64,000 bases of DNA, from NCBI RefSeq assembly GCF_900113945.1, contig NZ_FORG01000006.1:62001-126000 (forward strand), given 5' to 3'. This document shows positions 10,332 through 20,000 of the stretch, piece by piece. Under the pieces are notes generated by a model. It saw only the letters and a list, made by a program, of their open reading frames with translations. It searched no databases and had not been told where the DNA came from. Every line of letters starts with the position of its first letter. Position 1 is the first letter of the stretch. A program made the position numbers and the translations under genes. Source of the stretch: Xenorhabdus mauleonii. Lineage in GTDB: Bacteria > Pseudomonadota > Gammaproteobacteria > Enterobacterales > Enterobacteriaceae.

Positions 10332-10949
10332 TTAAGCTTCTGTGGGAAGTGAAAAATCATGCTTACCAAAATAAGCAGGGATGACATTCCTGTCAGTCAC
10401 ATGAATAGCGTTGATACCCAATGCTTTTGCTGCATCAACATGTTCCAAAACATCATCAAAGAAAATGGCTTGATCCGCTGCCACACCTTCTTTCTCAAGT
10501 ACATGTTTAAAAATGCCGGGTTCCGGTTTACGTACGCCCAAATTGTGAGATAAATAAAGGAAATCGGTTGATGCCGCAATCTCAGGGTAATGCTCTGGCC
10601 AATACTCAAAATGCAGGTGATTTGTATTTGACAGTACAACCACACGATGCCCTTGCTCACGCAATTTATTCATTATTTCAATGACGTCTTGCCTGACATC
10701 AATAAATATTGCATTCCATCCTTCAGCAAATTGTTCGAAACTGAGTGAAACATCCAGTTCATCACACATCATTTCTGCAAAGTCAGCATCACTGATTTGC
10801 CCGTATTCATGTTTTTCAAACAGCTCCCCCAATGAAAACTTGGTGGTTAATGTTGCCAATGGTGTCCCGCTCAGATTACTCCAGACAGCCAGAGCCCTTT
10901 TAAAATCAATATCAATAATTACATTACCCATATCGAAAATATACAGCAT
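10332..10949 (-). CDS. yihX: HAD-family sugar phosphatase YihX (alpha-D-glucose-1-phosphate phosphatase)
   Basis: This 205-residue HAD-superfamily hydrolase is orthologous to E. coli YihX, which dephosphorylates alpha-glucose-1-phosphate. Motif I is [11 protein letters not shown] at the N-terminus, motif II is VVVLSNTN, and the C-terminal acidic motif is [11 protein letters not shown]. The start at 10949 is preferred over an in-frame upstream codon at 10991 because a GGGAGGGG ribosome-binding site lies 2 nt upstream. It also gives the family N-terminus MLYIFD. It lies downstream of bipA, behind bipA's terminator. Confidence 0.92.
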   Translation of the reverse strand: MLYIFDMGNVIIDIDFKRALAVWSNLSGTPLATLTTKFSLGELFEKHEYGQISDADFAEMMCDELDVSLSFEQFAEGWNAIFIDVRQDVIEIMNKLREQGHRVVVLSNTNHLHFEYWPEHYPEIAASTDFLYLSHNLGVRKPEPGIFKHVLEKEGVAADQAIFFDDVLEHVDAAKALGINAIHVTDRNVIPAYFGKHDFSLPTEA

Positions 10950-11073
10950 AACCCCTCCCGACTGATTTTCATCGTGCGTTACTTTTATCATAATTTTATT
11001 CAGAAAAAAGGGTAAGTAGACAAAAAAACAAACAAACTGCTTTTTGCTGAATTGCGGTTATATTTAGGGGGAG

Positions 11074-11106
11074 ATAGTTAAAACTCGAAAGGAAATAGTT
11101 AAAACT
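11074..11106. repeat. 12-bp direct repeat, 21-bp period
   Basis: ATAGTTAAAACT occurs at 11074-11085 and again at 11095-11106, in the AT-rich gap between yihX and bipA (upstream of yihX). It could be a pair of regulator half-sites or chance in AT-rich DNA. Confidence 0.35.
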
Positions 11107-11182
11107 GCAAAAATTAAAAATCGGAAATATATAACAGGAAAGATTAAGAGAAATTGATAGTTAGGGAAAAACGCGGGGTTAT

Positions 11183-11210
11183 AAAAAAACTCAGGGTGCC
11201 GAAACACCCT
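11183..11210 (-). terminator. rho-independent terminator of bipA
   Basis: The stem AGGGTG/CACCCT (11193-11198 and 11205-11210) has a 6-nt loop and is followed on the minus strand by GAGTTTTTTTAT. It lies about 46 bp past the bipA stop. Confidence 0.85.
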
Positions 11211-11256
11211 AAGCTCTTCATGTTCAACTTGCCATTACGCAATGCGTATTAAGCAA

Positions 11257-13080
11257 TTAAGCATCTTTGCTACGACTTGCACGACGGCGATCGTTTTCAG
11301 TCAAATGACGCTTACGCAGACGAATTGACTGCGGAGTCACTTCAACCAGTTCGTCGTCATCGATAAATTCCAACGCCTGCTCCAGGGATTTCTTAATATG
11401 TGGAGTCAGTGTTGTCGCTTCATCCGTACCTGACGCACGCATGTTAGTCAGTTTCTTACCGGTCAGACAGTTAACAGTCAGGTCGTTAGAACGTGAGTGA
11501 ATACCGATGAGCTGGCCTTCATACACTTCAGTACCGTGACCAAGCAGCAATTTACCACGCTCCTGCAAGCTGTACAGTGCGTAAGCAACCGCTTTACCCT
11601 GACCATTAGAGATCAGTACGCCATTCTGACGGCGGCCAATCTCACCTGGGCGAACATCATCATAGTGGCTGAATGTTGCGTACAACAGACCCGTACCAGA
11701 AGTCATGGTCATGAACTCAGTACGGAAACCGATCAGACCACGGCTTGGAATGACGTAATCAAGACGAACACGGCCTTTGCCATCTGGCAGCATGTCACGC
11801 ATTTCACCTTTACGCTCACCCAGTGCCTGCATCACATCGCCCTGATGCTGCTCTTCGATATCCAGAGTCACCTGCTCGAATGGCTCTTGCTTACGACCAT
11901 CAATTTCACGGAAGATAACTTTCGGACGGGAAACACCCAGCTCGAAGCCTTCACGACGCATGTTTTCAATCAGAACAGACAAGTGCAGTTCACCACGGCC
12001 AGAAACGCGGAATGCATCTGGATCTTCAGTTTCTTCAACACGCAGTGCTACGTTGTGAACCAGCTCTTTTTTCAGGCGGTCAAGGATCTGACGGGAAGTC
12101 ACATACTTACCTTCACGGCCACAGAACGGTGAAGTATTTACGCAGAAGTACATGCTGACTGTAGGCTCATCAACCGCCAGTGCAGGCAATGCTTCAACCG
12201 CATTCACTTCACACAGGGTATCAGAGATGTTCAGATCGCCCAGACCAGTAATCGCGATGATATCACCCGCTTCCACTTTGTCAGCTTCGATGCGGTCCAG
12301 TCCCAGGTGGCTGTAGACTTTACCTACTTTACCGTTGCGTGTTTTGCCTTCGCTATCGATAAGGGTGATGTTTTGGTTTGGTTTTACTGAACCGCGCTTG
12401 ATACGGCCAATACCGATAACGCCAACGTAGTTGTTGTAATCCAGCTGAGAAATCTGCATCTGGAATGGACCGTCCAAGTCAACCTTAGGTGGTTCAACAT
12501 GGTCAACGATTGCTTGATACAGAGGAGTCATATCTTCAGCCATATCAGTATGATCGTTACCTGCGATCCCCATCAGTGCAGAAGCATAAACGATTGGGAA
12601 ATCCAACTGCTCATCAGTTGCACCAAGGTTTACGAACAGGTCAAACACCTGATCCACAACCCAATCAGGACGTGCGCCAGGACGGTCAACTTTGTTGATA
12701 ACCACAATTGGTTTCAAGCCATGTGCAAACGCTTTCTGGGTTACAAAGCGAGTTTGTGGCATTGGGCCATCCATCGCGTCAACCAGCAGCAGCACACTGT
12801 CAACCATTGACATTACACGTTCAACTTCACCACCAAAATCGGCGTGCCCTGGGGTGTCTACGATGTTGATGCGGTAATCATTCCACTTAATTGCGGTATT
12901 TTTCGCAAGAATGGTAATGCCACGCTCTTTTTCCAGATCATTGGAATCCATCACGCGCTCAGTAGTTGCAGCACGCTCACCGAAAGTACCGGACTGTTGC
13001 AGCAGTTTATCAACCAGCGTGGTTTTGCCATGGTCGACGTGCGCGATGATGGCGATATTTCTTAAGTTATTAATTGACAA
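11257..13080 (-). CDS. bipA: ribosome-associated translational GTPase BipA/TypA
   Basis: BipA is an EF-G-like GTPase that binds 70S ribosomes and acts in 50S assembly, cold adaptation and virulence regulation. The 607 residues match the E. coli length. The G-domain motifs are AHVDHGKTT (about residues 14-22), the G2/G3 segment with [13 protein letters not shown], and NKVDRPGA. The C-terminal BipA-specific domain includes [14 protein letters not shown]. In E. coli typA is divergent from and adjacent to glnA; here a 12-kb AT-rich island separates them. Confidence 0.97.
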   Translation of the reverse strand: MSINNLRNIAIIAHVDHGKTTLVDKLLQQSGTFGERAATTERVMDSNDLEKERGITILAKNTAIKWNDYRINIVDTPGHADFGGEVERVMSMVDSVLLLVDAMDGPMPQTRFVTQKAFAHGLKPIVVINKVDRPGARPDWVVDQVFDLFVNLGATDEQLDFPIVYASALMGIAGNDHTDMAEDMTPLYQAIVDHVEPPKVDLDGPFQMQISQLDYNNYVGVIGIGRIKRGSVKPNQNITLIDSEGKTRNGKVGKVYSHLGLDRIEADKVEAGDIIAITGLGDLNISDTLCEVNAVEALPALAVDEPTVSMYFCVNTSPFCGREGKYVTSRQILDRLKKELVHNVALRVEETEDPDAFRVSGRGELHLSVLIENMRREGFELGVSRPKVIFREIDGRKQEPFEQVTLDIEEQHQGDVMQALGERKGEMRDMLPDGKGRVRLDYVIPSRGLIGFRTEFMTMTSGTGLLYATFSHYDDVRPGEIGRRQNGVLISNGQGKAVAYALYSLQERGKLLLGHGTEVYEGQLIGIHSRSNDLTVNCLTGKKLTNMRASGTDEATTLTPHIKKSLEQALEFIDDDELVEVTPQSIRLRKRHLTENDRRRASRSKDA

Positions 13081-13182
13081 GTATTTTTACCGTTTTAGCT
13101 ATTTGAAAAAATGTTACATGGATGCAGCGTGGCAGGACGCCGCTACACTCATCTAACACAAATATGCTGCTATTTTACACGT

Positions 13183-13508
13183 TATACCTAAAGAGTGAAA
13201 TAAATGTGAAGTGCATCACCTTGGAAGTTTGGTTATGCCTTTGTTTCATCCCAGCTTCGGCTTTGTTAATTGTACACTGTTGCTGGCCTTAATATGCCCT
13301 TTATCTCATTTCCTATTTGTTCGCTACGCTCAGACCCGTTGTCGTTTTTTAGACATGCGCTTATCTGCATACCTGGGGATGACTGAAAGGTGACTGCCTC
13401 TCACCTAAAACCATCTTTTAGAAGAGCGCCCTTTAGCTGAGCAAGTTCGTTCTCAACGAATTTGTCACTTCCTTGCCATCACGCTGTGTTTTGAAATCCA
13501 TGGGTATA
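13183..13508 (+). repeat. ERIC-like composite repeat, left flank of the island (diverged copy)
   Basis: The right two thirds align with the element at 25103-25295 in the same orientation. Shared blocks include TATCT...GGGGAT, GACTGCCTCTCACC-type (CTGCCTCTCACC), TTCGTTC..ACGAATTTGTCA, and the terminus TTTTGAAATCCATGGGTATA. The left part (13183-13340) is more diverged, and its left end is set by the TATACC/GGGTATA match. A 60-codon open frame inside (13211-13393) is a by-product of the repeat, not a gene. Confidence 0.6.
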
Positions 13509-13670
13509 CATCAGAATATACTGCTTTATTTTTATGTGTTTTATTTTTGCTTACCGTAATAATAATTGAAATATCTTTAATAATTTTATTTCAGACAAAG
13601 CATTATCAATTACTTAATTATGATATTTTCAATTAAATAAATGTGATTATCACGTTAATTATATGGTGCA

Positions 13671-13833
13671 GTGATATAAAACCCCTATCAAATGATAATT
13701 ATTTTTCATTGGTTTTTATTTTTCATAAAAATTAGCATGAAAATGTTCCCCATCTTATTAGTCGCATCAAACCAGGCTCAATTAGCAGCTATAAATAATA
13801 ACACAAATACAGTTCACATGAGGTGATAAAATG
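13671..13833 (+). promoter_or_regulatory. conserved upstream region of the first island transcription unit, with palindrome
   Basis: Bases 13671-13730 match 21911-21970 at 54 of 60 ungapped positions. The block contains the near-palindrome CTATCAAATGATAA (13685-13698), 133 bp before the ATG. The leader at 13789-13833 is also nearly identical to 22030-22074 and includes the GAGGTG ribosome-binding site. The gap 13509-13670 is AT-rich with nothing recognisable. Promoter position is inferred, not seen. Confidence 0.55.
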
Positions 13834-15157
13834 ACGGATAAAAATAAAGGTGTATTAACCGCATATTTGCCAAACGATATAGAATTAACAAATAATTTTA
13901 GCTTTATAATAGGGCAAATTATTCCATTGGTTGTTACATTAACAACAGACAAACCCCAAGGTATTCCACCTAACATTAAATTTGAGCACACTAAAAACAT
14001 TACATTCCTAACGCCAAACGGCACGCCTATTACAAGCCTGCCCTTGTGTGGAAGTGGAACCCTATCATCAGTGACGGTTTATTTGAGTGTAACAAATCCA
14101 AATAATGCTCCAATAAATGACAAGGATGAAATTACATTTACCATTACAACTGACATGCCAATGGTTAATGCAATAGATATTAAATGTACTGCAAGAACAA
14201 TCAATTTAGATTCATTATCCCTGACAATTGAAAACCAAAGTTCCTATTTAGAGGCGCCATTAGGAGAAAATATTCCTCCCAGCGGAACAGTCGTTGCTCC
14301 TGTAACAACAACATTAATGGGTGAAAGTGGTCCACTACCTAATGCATATATATTTATAACCGATGTTCAATCAGATGCAAAATTGAATAAAGTCAATTTT
14401 TATAATAATATTACCCCAACCGCTCAAATTAAAACGCAAAGATTTGGCCAAAATAGCGGAGTATGGATAAACTCTAATAGTGAAGGAAAAGTGCAACTTA
14501 ACATTTACCCATTACATTCTCTCTCAGTTGTACTTGAGTTAGGTGCTATGGTCGCAGGCGCTTCTCAGCATCCAATAGCTGCCAACACACCTGTTTTCAT
14601 TATTAATAATCAACCTGTTAGCATTTTTGATTACATACATTGGCCTAATATTAGTGGATATTTTAACGGCCCTTTAATCTCAAATGGTAATACTGATTTT
14701 TATGTTGCTGTAGAAGATTATGATAATGCAAGTCATGGTGATTATATATTATTTTTCACTAAAAGAGATAATCAAGATACAAAAAAAAATTTCACCGGGC
14801 ATTATTATAGTGTGAAAGATCCTAATAAAGATCTGGGGTTAGATAATTACACTATTAAATTACCTTATAATATATTTGATTTGAATATTCTGACTGAATT
14901 TTCCTATATAGCCATTTACCGATCTGGGACAGGCTCAAGAACTTCTTTACCTTTAACATTAAAGTATCAGGGAGAGTAATATACACTACCAACTAATGTA
15001 AAAATTATTGGGATTGGTAATATTAAATCCTATCCCAATAACCACAAAAAAACAAATGCCGGGCTATTTATTGAAGTCTTAGGTAAAAAACAATTTTGCA
15101 ATAAAATTGCCATTGGATGCCGAAGTAACTCTGGCCATCTATATAGCATCAAAGTAA
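13831..15157 (+). pseudogene. truncated, decaying member of the island paralogue family
   Basis: The open frame 13831-14979 encodes 382 residues with domains A (about 1-130), B (about 131-265) and C (about 266-380), strongly similar to 22072-23736. It stops at TAA 14977-14979, in ...KYQGE, where the paralogue reads ...AYQGG and continues into domain D. The following DNA still encodes D-domain remnants: GIGNIKSYPNNHKKTNAGLF in frame after the stop, then LPLDAEVTLAIYIASK in a shifted frame ending at 15155-15157. Compared with the paralogue, about 28 codons are deleted before the remnant. A shortened protein could still be made. No signal peptide or membrane segment is seen, and the function is unknown. 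Confidence 0.8.
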
Positions 15158-15189
15158 AAACCAATAATTTTATATAAATGAGGTTAAAT

Positions 15190-16785
15190 ATGTCAGAATT
15201 AATCAATCTAGATAACGACAAACTGAATGTTAAATATACTTTGGAAGCAAAGGGGGATTTAATAATAGGCCAAATATTTTTACTTGGCATCACAGTAGAT
15301 TCAAAAGAAAAAATAACTCCAGAAGCGCATATTTCAATTAGTAACATATCAAACAACATCAGTTTTTCAGGCCCAGGCAAAGCGGCTGTCGGATCCTCTA
15401 TTCATTTCACTCCAGACTTAAATAAGAGTATGACATCTGCTACAGTCACCATTGAATGTATGGTTAACTCCAAAACACAATATGGCGATGACATTACATT
15501 TGATATTAGTTCAAATATTATAGGCTTCACGAATAGGCAATATAAGCGTACAGCTAAAGATATTGATCCCGTTTCATTAAATCTCATTGTTGATAATACG
15601 TATTTGCAACCCACTGATGTAAATAATGCTCAAACAAACGCGAGCTCCACTCAAGTGCATACCGTCATTACTGACCAGAAATACCACAACCCATTATCTA
15701 ATGTGCCCATATTTATAGCAGCAGCCCAAAACAGTCAGTTGAAACTCTTTACTTATTCTTCTGATGATGCAGGTGATAAAATACTTCCTATTATTTCGTT
15801 TGAGCATAAAAATGGAATGATGATCAATTCAGATTCAACGGGGAAAATCACTCTTTATGTTCACACAAAAGAATCATTATCAGGAAAAGTACAATTAATC
15901 TCTAACATCCTTGGCATTTTTAACGTAGGTTATGCTAGTCCCATTTATTCTCTTTATGGCGGAAAACCTAATGATAGTAGCCAGATCGCATGGCCACCAA
16001 GCATTTTAGGTTATGATCCCATTGGGTATTTGACCTCTAAAAATGGAGAGAGGGATTTTATCGTTACAATACCGCAATATGACCATGCAGCGCCAGGTGA
16101 CACCGTATTTTTTCTTGTTGGTACACAAGGAGGTAATCCTGAATATTCAGGCCAAAATATAACAATTACAAACCCCAAAAGTGAATTAGGGGCTCCATAT
16201 TTTCATGTTCCTTATCAAATTTTCAAATACGGTGTTAAATCTACATTTTCTTATATTATCGTTAAAGAATCAGGAAGTTCATTAACATCAATACCTTTGC
16301 CATTAACTTATATGGGAGGAACACCATATAGCCCTGAAGATGGTGTATCAAGAGATTATAAACGCTGTCTTGTTTATACAAGCCTAGGTGTTGGTGGAGG
16401 TGTAAGAATAGCAAATAATGGCCAAGTTAATCACGACAATATAATTAAGTATCCAGATGGTGCTGGCACAGGTCTATTTATTCAAGTGTTAGGAACTAAT
16501 GATCCTAATGCAGAACCAGATAAAGTGCCAATAGGGACTATGGTGACCTTAAAGTCATACATTAATTCTGCTAATAAGAATGGCATCACCTCATACCCAC
16601 CCTTTGAAATAAAACAGCAATCAGATGGTAATATTTATGGAATTTTCAATATGCCTTATGATGACCTCAATATGATTGAGGCATATGAGATGCGGCCTGG
16701 AACCATTCAGTTAACTTATCTTTTTAAAAACAAAGGGACAGAATCACATAGCGAAATTTGGTCAGCAGAGATTGAAACAGCTTAA
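15190..16785 (+). CDS. island paralogue 2, four-domain Ig-like hypothetical protein
   Basis: The product has 531 residues, no signal peptide and no membrane segment. It shares the A-B-C-D plan of the family. A: N-terminal beta-rich segment ending near VSLNLIVDNTYLQP. B: segment containing NSDSTGKITLYVHTKESLSG. C: GYLTSKNGERDFIVTIPQYD to PLPLTYMGG. D: SRDYKRCLVYTS to the C-terminal IWSAEIET. It is the most divergent intact copy. The ATG at 15190 is preferred over 15178 because GAGG lies 6 nt upstream. It directly follows the decayed copy and is probably cotranscribed with it. I do not recognise a named family; Ig-like folds are inferred from the strand pattern. Confidence 0.75.
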   Translation: MSELINLDNDKLNVKYTLEAKGDLIIGQIFLLGITVDSKEKITPEAHISISNISNNISFSGPGKAAVGSSIHFTPDLNKSMTSATVTIECMVNSKTQYGDDITFDISSNIIGFTNRQYKRTAKDIDPVSLNLIVDNTYLQPTDVNNAQTNASSTQVHTVITDQKYHNPLSNVPIFIAAAQNSQLKLFTYSSDDAGDKILPIISFEHKNGMMINSDSTGKITLYVHTKESLSGKVQLISNILGIFNVGYASPIYSLYGGKPNDSSQIAWPPSILGYDPIGYLTSKNGERDFIVTIPQYDHAAPGDTVFFLVGTQGGNPEYSGQNITITNPKSELGAPYFHVPYQIFKYGVKSTFSYIIVKESGSSLTSIPLPLTYMGGTPYSPEDGVSRDYKRCLVYTSLGVGGGVRIANNGQVNHDNIIKYPDGAGTGLFIQVLGTNDPNAEPDKVPIGTMVTLKSYINSANKNGITSYPPFEIKQQSDGNIYGIFNMPYDDLNMIEAYEMRPGTIQLTYLFKNKGTESHSEIWSAEIETA

Positions 16786-16836
16786 TGACAGTCGTTTTTA
16801 TCAATGATAATTAATTATTCAACCTAAGTTTTCCTT

Positions 16837-16893
16837 AAACCGCTACTGGAATATTTTTCTGAATAGAAAAAATTCAGTCGCGGTTTATTTTTT
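16837..16893 (+). terminator. rho-independent terminator after island paralogue 2
   Basis: AAACCGC (16837-16843) pairs with GCGGTTT (16880-16886) around an inner GAAT/ATTC stem, followed by ATTTTTTG. It separates the first unit from the autotransporter. Confidence 0.75.
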
Positions 16894-16923
16894 GATATAG
16901 AAAGGAATATAGATAACCTTTAG

Positions 16924-16948
16924 TTATCAATTGATAATTACTTTTCAT
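16924..16948 (+). promoter_or_regulatory. perfect palindrome upstream of the inverse autotransporter
   Basis: TTATCAATTGATAA (16924-16937) is a perfect 14-bp palindrome located 126 bp before the ATG. The extended run 16925-16948 matches 13686-13709 at 22 of 24 bases. This makes it a candidate operator common to the island units. The binding protein is unknown. Confidence 0.5.
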
Positions 16949-17062
16949 AACTAAGCTATCAGTACTTACTAATATAGAATAGTAGGGAAATAGCTTCATT
17001 TTTTGACTAAAAACTTAAAAAATAGGAGCTATCAAAGGCAAAATACCTCGAGGTGATTTTAT

Positions 17063-20000
17063 ATGTCATCATATATTAGTAAATTTATTGTTCTTTTTGT
17101 TTTTCTTTATACATTACTAATACCACCTGCAATGATAAACGCCTTTGCAGAAGGACATTTATCCTCAGATAAAACACTTTCACAAGGAACAGATGCGAAA
17201 GAAAATATAAAATCTCAAGTTAACGAATCAAGTCAAAAAAATTTAAGTTCTAATACGCCTACAAAAAATAATATAAAAAAAAACAATGAAATCTCACACG
17301 CTGAACCCCCTGATGATATTGGGAAAAATTTATACACTGCGAGCCATATTTTATCCTCTTCGCCTTCCGGGCTGGTAGATCAAGCAAGATCTTATGCTTT
17401 AGGCAAATTAAACAGCACGGTTGCCTCTGAGACCCAAAAATGGCTATCCCAATTTGGAACAACCCGAATTAACTTCGGGCTAGATAAAAAAGGCACACTG
17501 GAAAATAGCTCCTTCGATTTATTCCTTCCCTTCTATGATAACAAAACCGATTGGTTGTTCTTTTCTCAAGTGGGTTATCGCCACAAAGATAACCGAAATA
17601 CTATTAATATAGGGCTAGGAGGACGTTATTTTTACCAAAATTGGATGTATGGGCTGAATACATTTTATGACCACGATCTTACCGGGCAAAATCAGCGGCT
17701 GGGATTGGGGGGCGAAATTTGGGGAGATTACATAAAACTTTCGGCCAATACGTATTGGCGTTTAAGCCATTGGCAGGATTCTCGAAGTTTTAAAAATTAT
17801 CATGAGCGCCCTGCTAACGGTTATGACATTCAGGGTGAGTTTTTCCTTCCGGCTTACCCTAATTTGGGCGCCAAACTCGCTTATGAGCAATATTTTGGCG
17901 ATAACATTACCTTGTTCAACCGTGATACCAAACAGAAAAACCCGAGTCTGGCGAAACTGGGCCTGACTTATACCCCCATTCCGCTATTCACGCTAGGCGT
18001 TGATTATAAACAAGGCGAAAGTGGTCATACTGAAACTCAATTTTTGGCCAGTTTAAACTATAAATTGGGGACTTCACTTAGGGCGCAATTATCGCCAGAA
18101 AATGTCGCGTCGATGCGGACATTAGCGGGCAGCCGTTATGATCTGGTGGAAAGAAATAACAATATCGTACTTGAACATCAGAAAAAACCCATCGCAAAGC
18201 TGTCCCTCCCCGCAACGCTCATTGGGTACAGCCATGAACAGCAAGATATTACAGCGACATTATCTTCTAATGCATCCGTTAAGCAAATCCACTGGACAAC
18301 CAATAAAGATTTTATAGAACACGGTGGAAAACTCTCTTCTAATACAGGTAAAACAATCAAAGTCACTCTGCCAAATTATTTGCCCGGTAATAACCAAAAG
18401 AATAATTACCAAATTTATGCCTTGGCTGAGATGGAAGATAACCAAAAATCAGTCCCGGTTGAAATCATGGTCATTGTCCGCCCATTTATGGTGAAAAAAC
18501 AGTCAGAAGCCAATTTCATTCCAGCAGGCCCTTTACCGGCTACCGGTCATAAAGAAGACGGGTATACCTTTAACCCTGTTGTGACCTTTGATACGGTGAA
18601 TAACACACCAATAAAAAATATCTCCCTTGATGACGTCCAGTGGGTCACCGAACCTAAAGCCGGCCCAGCGTCAGGATTGCAATTCATTAATTGGCAGCAA
18701 CCCAGTTCTGCTGCGCTTGATGGTAATGGGCAATTCAATCTTAAACCCATCTTAACCAGCACTCAGCCACATAAAAATGTCAAAGTTTACCTCCAATTCA
18801 ATGGCCAGCCTCCGCAATTAGTAGGCGAAGTCAGTTTTAATGAAACTGTTGCCAGTTTTTATGTCGATAGAATTACAGTTTCCCCCCAAGAGACCCTAGT
18901 GGCGAATGGTAAACAAGCCTACACATATACAGCAGTGATTCTGGATCATCAGAAGAATCCCGCCAAAACGCAAAAAATACCCCATGTGGCATGGAGTAAA
19001 GATAAAAATGTAGATGGGCTGATTTGGGAACCGCAAAAAGGCGATATCACCACCGATGAGCACGGGAAATTAACCGCAACCCTGGCAAGTAATGACTCTA
19101 TAGAGAATGTCATGGTATCACTGTCCATTGACAATCAAACACCGGTTAATGCAGAACGTGCGGTGTCCTTTATTGCCGATACGGACAGCTACCATATTCA
19201 AGGCAATAGCTTGGATGTCGATCCTCCAGGCCCCTTAAGCGCTGATGGCCATCATTCCTATACTTTTACCGGCATCGTCATTGATGGTCGTGGTCAGCCA
19301 GTGAGCACACAGAAAATTGCGAACATGCAATGGAGTATTGCGAAGGGGGGTCAAGATGAAAGCCACAACCCAAAACTTAAGCTTCATCCTAACAGTGATA
19401 CAACGGCTCCCGATGGAAAATTAACCGCAACCTTAACCAGTACAGAAGCCATGAATGATCTACTCGTTTCTCTTGTTATCGGAAAGCAGCAGCCAGCTAA
19501 CGCCAAAAACTCGGTTGCCTTTGTTGCTGACACCAAGAGTTATCATATTCAAAAAGGGATTATTGAAGTTAAACCGAAAGATAAACCGTTTTTAACCGCA
19601 AATGGTCGCCAACATTATACCTATTCTGCTGTAGTTGCCGATATTAATGGAAACCCTGTCCCCAATCAGGACATTGCCAATGTCAAATGGGATTCAGATA
19701 AAAAAGTTAAAGGTCTTAATCTCGAATATCCAAATACAAAAACAGATGGTGGAGGATATTTATACGCAACATTGAGCAGTACAGCAGCAGTAGATAACAT
19801 TGCTGTATCACTCGCCATTGAAGAGCAAGCCGCTGTTAAAGCGCAACAGACCGTCTCTTTTAAGCCGGAACATATTACAATCCAAGCAGATAAATCCACT
19901 CCTCAGGCGATTTATGAGACCTATATTTATACGGCCACCATCACTGATGCCGATGGTAAACCAGAGTCAATTGAAAATGTGCATTGGGATTGGGAACCAA

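Noticed and set aside
11497-12132. 211-codon plus-strand frame inside bipA
   Set aside because: It is antisense to a fully conserved bipA coding frame and has no recognisable domain; it is a shadow frame.
13211-13393. 60-codon frame between bipA and the island
   Set aside because: It lies inside the diverged ERIC-like element and has no plausible gene context.
13681-13710. Island palindrome block as a Fur box
   Set aside because: GATAATTATTTTTCATT matches only the first hexamer well; the dyad TTATCAnnTGATAA explains all three sites better.
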